The position numbers and the translations under genes are program-made. The notes under the pieces were generated by a model, which was not told where the DNA came from, did no database searches, and was given only the letters and a program-made list of their open reading frames with translations. DNA of 5,416 bases from contig CAZPUJ010000430.1 of assembly GCA_964589725.1 (NCBI GenBank), positions 1 to 5,416 on the forward strand. Reading direction: 5' to 3'. The DNA is from CAYSHJ01 sp964589725 (GTDB taxonomy: Bacteria; Planctomycetota; Planctomycetia; Planctomycetales; Planctomycetaceae). Positions 2,877-5,416 of the stretch are shown here, piece by piece; positions within the stretch are counted from its first letter, which is position 1, and each line of letters opens with the position of its first letter.

Positions 2877-5416
2877 CTAATTCAGCCCGGCCAGCAGCGC
2901 GTCGAAGTTGAACGTGAAGGCTGCCACGATTTCTGCCGCGGTGGAACCGGGGAATTGGTCGCCGGGGTCCGTTGTCAGACCGTTGCCGCCGCCCACGAGT
3001 TTGTCGGTGTACAGATCAGTCGTTGTGGACGTGGCTCCGTAGAGCGTGTCGACTCCGGCTTCGCCCAGCAGAGTGTCGGCGGCGTCACCGCCCATGAGCA
3101 AGTCATTGTCGGCGCCGCCCAGGAGCGTGTCATTTCCCGCGAGACCTTCCAGAGTATCGTTGCCTGTGCCGCCACGCAGGGCATCGTTGCCGTCTTGACC
3201 TTTGAGCGTATCGTTGCCGGCCTCGCCATCGAGCACGTCGTTGCCAGCGCCTCCCAGAAGGTTGTCGTCCCCGACGCCGCCGAGCATCGTGTCGTTGCCG
3301 TTCTTGCCATTGAGTGTGTCGTTGCCGGAACCGCCCAACAGAACATCCGCTCCGCTGCCGGTCGTGAGCACATCGTCGCCGCCGGCCCCTTCCAACCGCA
3401 CTTTCTTGCTCGTCACGGTGCCCGCGTCGAAGACATTGTTGCTGTCGCCGCCGATCACACGAATCGCCTCCATGTCCGTACCGATCGTTTCACTCGAGGT
3501 GGGCGTGGCGCCCACGCCGACAATCGTGGTGTTGGTGATGGTGACATTCGCGGCGTCGGTGCGTTCGAAGTAGGTGTCGGTGCCGGCGCCGCCGATCACG
3601 ACATCGTTGCCGGTGCCGCCGCCCAGCGAGTCATTGCCGCTGCCGCCGTTGAGCGAGTCGGTGCCGGCGTCCCCTTGCAGGCTATCGTTGGCCGAACCAC
3701 CCAGGAGCGTGTCGTTGCCGTCGCCGCCAAGGACCGTGGCCGGCAAGGTCAACGTGGCGAGATCCAGTTTGTCGTTGCCAACGTTCAGGTCCGCGAACAC
3801 TCCGGTGATCCCCGTGGCGGAGACACGCAGCGTGCTGACGGGCGTCGCACCGTTGAGTGACAAAACACTCGTCGTGGTGGTGATGACCAGTTGGTTGGTC
3901 AGCGAGTCGCGAGTGATGCGAATGTCGCGCGCCAAGGTTCCCGAATCGAGCAGCGTCAGGAGGCCCGTATTGACGGTCACGAGAACGCTCGGCAAGCCGT
4001 CGTCGTTCACAATCGTGCCGGCGGCGGACGCGGTCACGATCGTGATGCCGGAGCTGGGGCTGCTCAGCGTGACGGTGAAGCCTTCATCGCTCTCGACGGT
4101 CGTGTCGCCGGACACGCTGATGGTGAAGGTCTTGGTGGTCTCATTGGCCGCGAAGCTGAGCGTGCCGCCGGGCAGCGTGCCACCGAAATCGGTCGCGTCG
4201 GCTGAATTCGCACCGCTGCCGGCCACGGCGTAGCTCACGCTGCCCGTTCCGGTCGTGTTGCCGGAGCGTGTGACCGTGAACGTGAACGCAGTCAAACCAC
4301 CATTCCCTTCGTCCTTGGACGCGCTGGCCGCCGCGATGGACAGCGTGGCGTCATCGTTGTTGATCGTGCCGGTCGCGGTCGATGTTCCCAGGCTGCCTCC
4401 GACGGGACTCGACAGCGTGACCGTGAACGTCTCGTTGTTCTCGACGTTCGTGTCGCCGATCACGTCGATGGTGAGCGTCTTCGAGCTTTCACCGCTCGCG
4501 AAGTTCAGCGTGTCTGAGGGGAGCACGCCACCGGAGAAGTCGTCGGCAGTCGCGGCGTTGGTCCCACTGCCGGTGACGGCGAAGTTGACGCTCCCTGTGC
4601 CGGACGAACCGGTGCGAGTCACCGTGAACGTGAACGGCGTGGTGGGTGTGCTGCCGGTGTTCCCTTCGGCCTTCGCGGCACTGGTGGCCGCGATGGCGAA
4701 CGTCGAGGTGGTTCCCAAGATCTTGCCGGTCGCGATCGCCGTGGCCAGAGAAGTGCCGGCGCTGGGGTTGGACAGAGTGACCTTGAAGGTTTCGTCCGGT
4801 TCCACGAGCGCGTCGCTGCTGACATTGACGGTGATCGTCTGAGTGGTCTGCCCATCAAGAAACGAAACGGGGCCGGTCGGGAAGGTGCCGCCGAAGTCGG
4901 ATGCGTTGGCCGGGCTGGTGCCGGTCCCGCTGACGGTGTAGGTCGCGGTGGCGATGCCCGCCGTCGCGCCGGTGCGGCTGACCGTGAACGTGAACGGCGA
5001 AGTGCCGCTGATCGGTTCCACTTTGATCGCGTCCAGCGGCACGATCGACAGCGACGAGTCATCATCCAGAATCGTGCCGTCGGCGGAAGCGGTGCTCAGC
5101 AGCGCTCCGGAGGGATTCGACAACGTGACCGTGAAGCCTTCGTTCGTTTCGCCCAGCGTGTCGCCAACGACGTTGATCGTCAGCGTCTTGGACGTTTCAC
5201 CGCTGGCAAAGGCCACGTTGCCACTGGTCGCGACGAAGTCGGATGCGCCCGCCGGATTGGCTCCGTTGCCGGTAACGGTGAAAGTTGCCAGGGCTGTCGT
5301 GTTGATGAAGCCGGTGCGAGTCACCGTGAAGGTAAACGGCGTGGTCCCGGTCTGGCCTTCCACGTTGACGGCGCTCGCGGCCGCGATCGCCAGGCGGGCG
5401 TCATCGTCTTGGATCG
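2877..5416 (-). CDS. Calx-beta / RTX calcium-binding repeat protein (partial, 5' end outside the window)
   Basis: The frame is open across the right edge and ends with TAG at 2879-2877; about 845 residues are visible. Residues upstream of the GTG at 5363 (IQDDDARLAIAAASAVNVEG) already fit the repeat pattern, so that GTG is internal. Four Calx-beta units of about 100-118 residues follow at roughly 5363-5058, 5057-4716, 4706-4353 and 4346-3999. Each has an EG motif, FTFTVTRTG, a DFGG segment, NETFTVTLSSP and usually a closing NDD/DDD. A linker leads to an RTX block of about six GGxGxDxLx nonapeptides (3728-3576), a non-repeat insert of about 60 residues, a second RTX block of about twelve (3395-3039), and a tail ending FNFDALLAGLN. 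I saw no Cys, Trp or His. Calx-beta and RTX repeats fold on binding Ca2+ outside the cell; RTX proteins usually leave by type I secretion, but no secretion gene is in the window. The likely role is adhesin or extracellular matrix, by inference only; no enzymatic domain is visible. Confidence 0.92.
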   Translation of the reverse strand, partial: IQDDDARLAIAAASAVNVEGQTGTTPFTFTVTRTGFINTTALATFTVTGNGANPAGASDFVATSGNVAFASGETSKTLTINVVGDTLGETNEGFTVTLSNPSGALLSTASADGTILDDDSSLSIVPLDAIKVEPISGTSPFTFTVSRTGATAGIATATYTVSGTGTSPANASDFGGTFPTGPVSFLDGQTTQTITVNVSSDALVEPDETFKVTLSNPSAGTSLATAIATGKILGTTSTFAIAATSAAKAEGNTGSTPTTPFTFTVTRTGSSGTGSVNFAVTGSGTNAATADDFSGGVLPSDTLNFASGESSKTLTIDVIGDTNVENNETFTVTLSSPVGGSLGTSTATGTINNDDATLSIAAASASKDEGNGGLTAFTFTVTRSGNTTGTGSVSYAVAGSGANSADATDFGGTLPGGTLSFAANETTKTFTISVSGDTTVESDEGFTVTLSSPSSGITIVTASAAGTIVNDDGLPSVLVTVNTGLLTLLDSGTLARDIRITRDSLTNQLVITTTTSVLSLNGATPVSTLRVSATGITGVFADLNVGNDKLDLATLTLPATVLGGDGNDTLLGGSANDSLQGDAGTDSLNGGSGNDSLGGGTGNDVVIGGAGTDTYFERTDAANVTITNTTIVGVGATPTSSETIGTDMEAIRVIGGDSNNVFDAGTVTSKKVRLEGAGGDDVLTTGSGADVLLGGSGNDTLNGKNGNDTMLGGVGDDNLLGGAGNDVLDGEAGNDTLKGQDGNDALRGGTGNDTLEGLAGNDTLLGGADNDLLMGGDAADTLLGEAGVDTLYGATSTTTDLYTDKLVGGGNGLTTDPGDQFPGSTAAEIVAAFTFNFDALLAGLN
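3039..3728 (-). repeat. RTX nonapeptide-coding repeat blocks within the Calx-beta/RTX gene
   Basis: Two runs of degenerate 27-bp repeats encode GGxGNDxLx units. The first (3728-3576) has about six copies and the second (3395-3039) about twelve, separated by an insert of about 60 codons beginning TYFERTDAANVTI. On the plus strand the repeats appear as recurring GTCGTTGCCG and TCGTTGCC strings. Each nonapeptide supplies Asp and Gly ligands to a parallel beta-roll calcium site. Late copies lose consensus residues (GGDAADTLL, GEAGVDTLY), as is common at the edge of such blocks. Confidence 0.88.

Noticed and set aside
2820..3860. Long plus-strand open frame antisense to the RTX blocks
   Set aside because: It is the complement of GC-rich repetitive RTX/Calx-beta coding DNA, with low-complexity VVA/IVA repeats mirroring the 27-bp periodicity; it starts inside a REP-like pair.
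3574..4842. Plus-strand frames rich in Ser, Pro, Leu and Val opposite the Calx-beta units
   Set aside because: These are antisense shadows of the repetitive coding strand, with no start signals and no domain resemblance.
5361..5363. GTG as the start of the Calx-beta/RTX protein
   Set aside because: In-frame codons upstream continue the Calx-beta pattern (DDDARLAIAAASAVNVEG) to the window edge, so the true start is outside the window.

Overview
The window looks like a piece of a GC-rich bacterial genome, most likely a planctomycete (Pirellulales-like; inferred). The clues are an arylsulfatase of the type abundant in that group, a small HMA-domain lipoprotein, a large Calx-beta/RTX protein, intergenic elements built on AACCCGAAGC and on GTAG-headed hairpins, and a TTG start behind a strong Shine-Dalgarno. 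Every credible gene lies on the minus strand, so reading order runs from high to low coordinates. No tRNA, rRNA, CRISPR array, transposase or integrase was seen.

Layout in transcription order. (1) 5416-2877: the 3' part of a long secreted-type protein, at least four Calx-beta repeats followed by two RTX calcium-binding blocks; its 5' end is outside the window. (2) 2876-2447: a 430-base intergenic region with two REP/BIME-like hairpin pairs (2856-2789 and 2604-2537). The second pair sits inside a further 13-bp inverted repeat. (3) 2446-2063: a 127-residue HMA (heavy-metal-associated) lipoprotein. Its frame is interrupted once by TGA, exactly at the first metal-binding cysteine of the GMTCxxC motif, and a SECIS-like hairpin starts 11 nt after it. 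The best reading is a selenocysteine-containing lipoprotein, and this is the most interesting item here. (4) 2060-1966: a 95-bp imperfect inverted repeat starting 2 nt after that stop codon. (5) 1902-1531: the N-terminal quarter of a sulfatase, truncated and out of frame after about 115 residues, followed by an open frame of unknown origin ending at 1425. (6) 1387-80: a complete hflX GTPase gene. (7) 87-1: the first 29 codons of a rhamnulokinase-like FGGY sugar kinase, overlapping the end of hflX by 8 nt.

Only hflX and the sugar kinase look coupled, through the ATGGCTGA overlap. The other genes are separated by structured repeats that may act as transcript ends. The gene content does not form one pathway: it is a housekeeping ribosome GTPase and sugar kinase next to accessory, surface-directed genes, with signs of local decay (the sulfatase remnant) and repeat accumulation.
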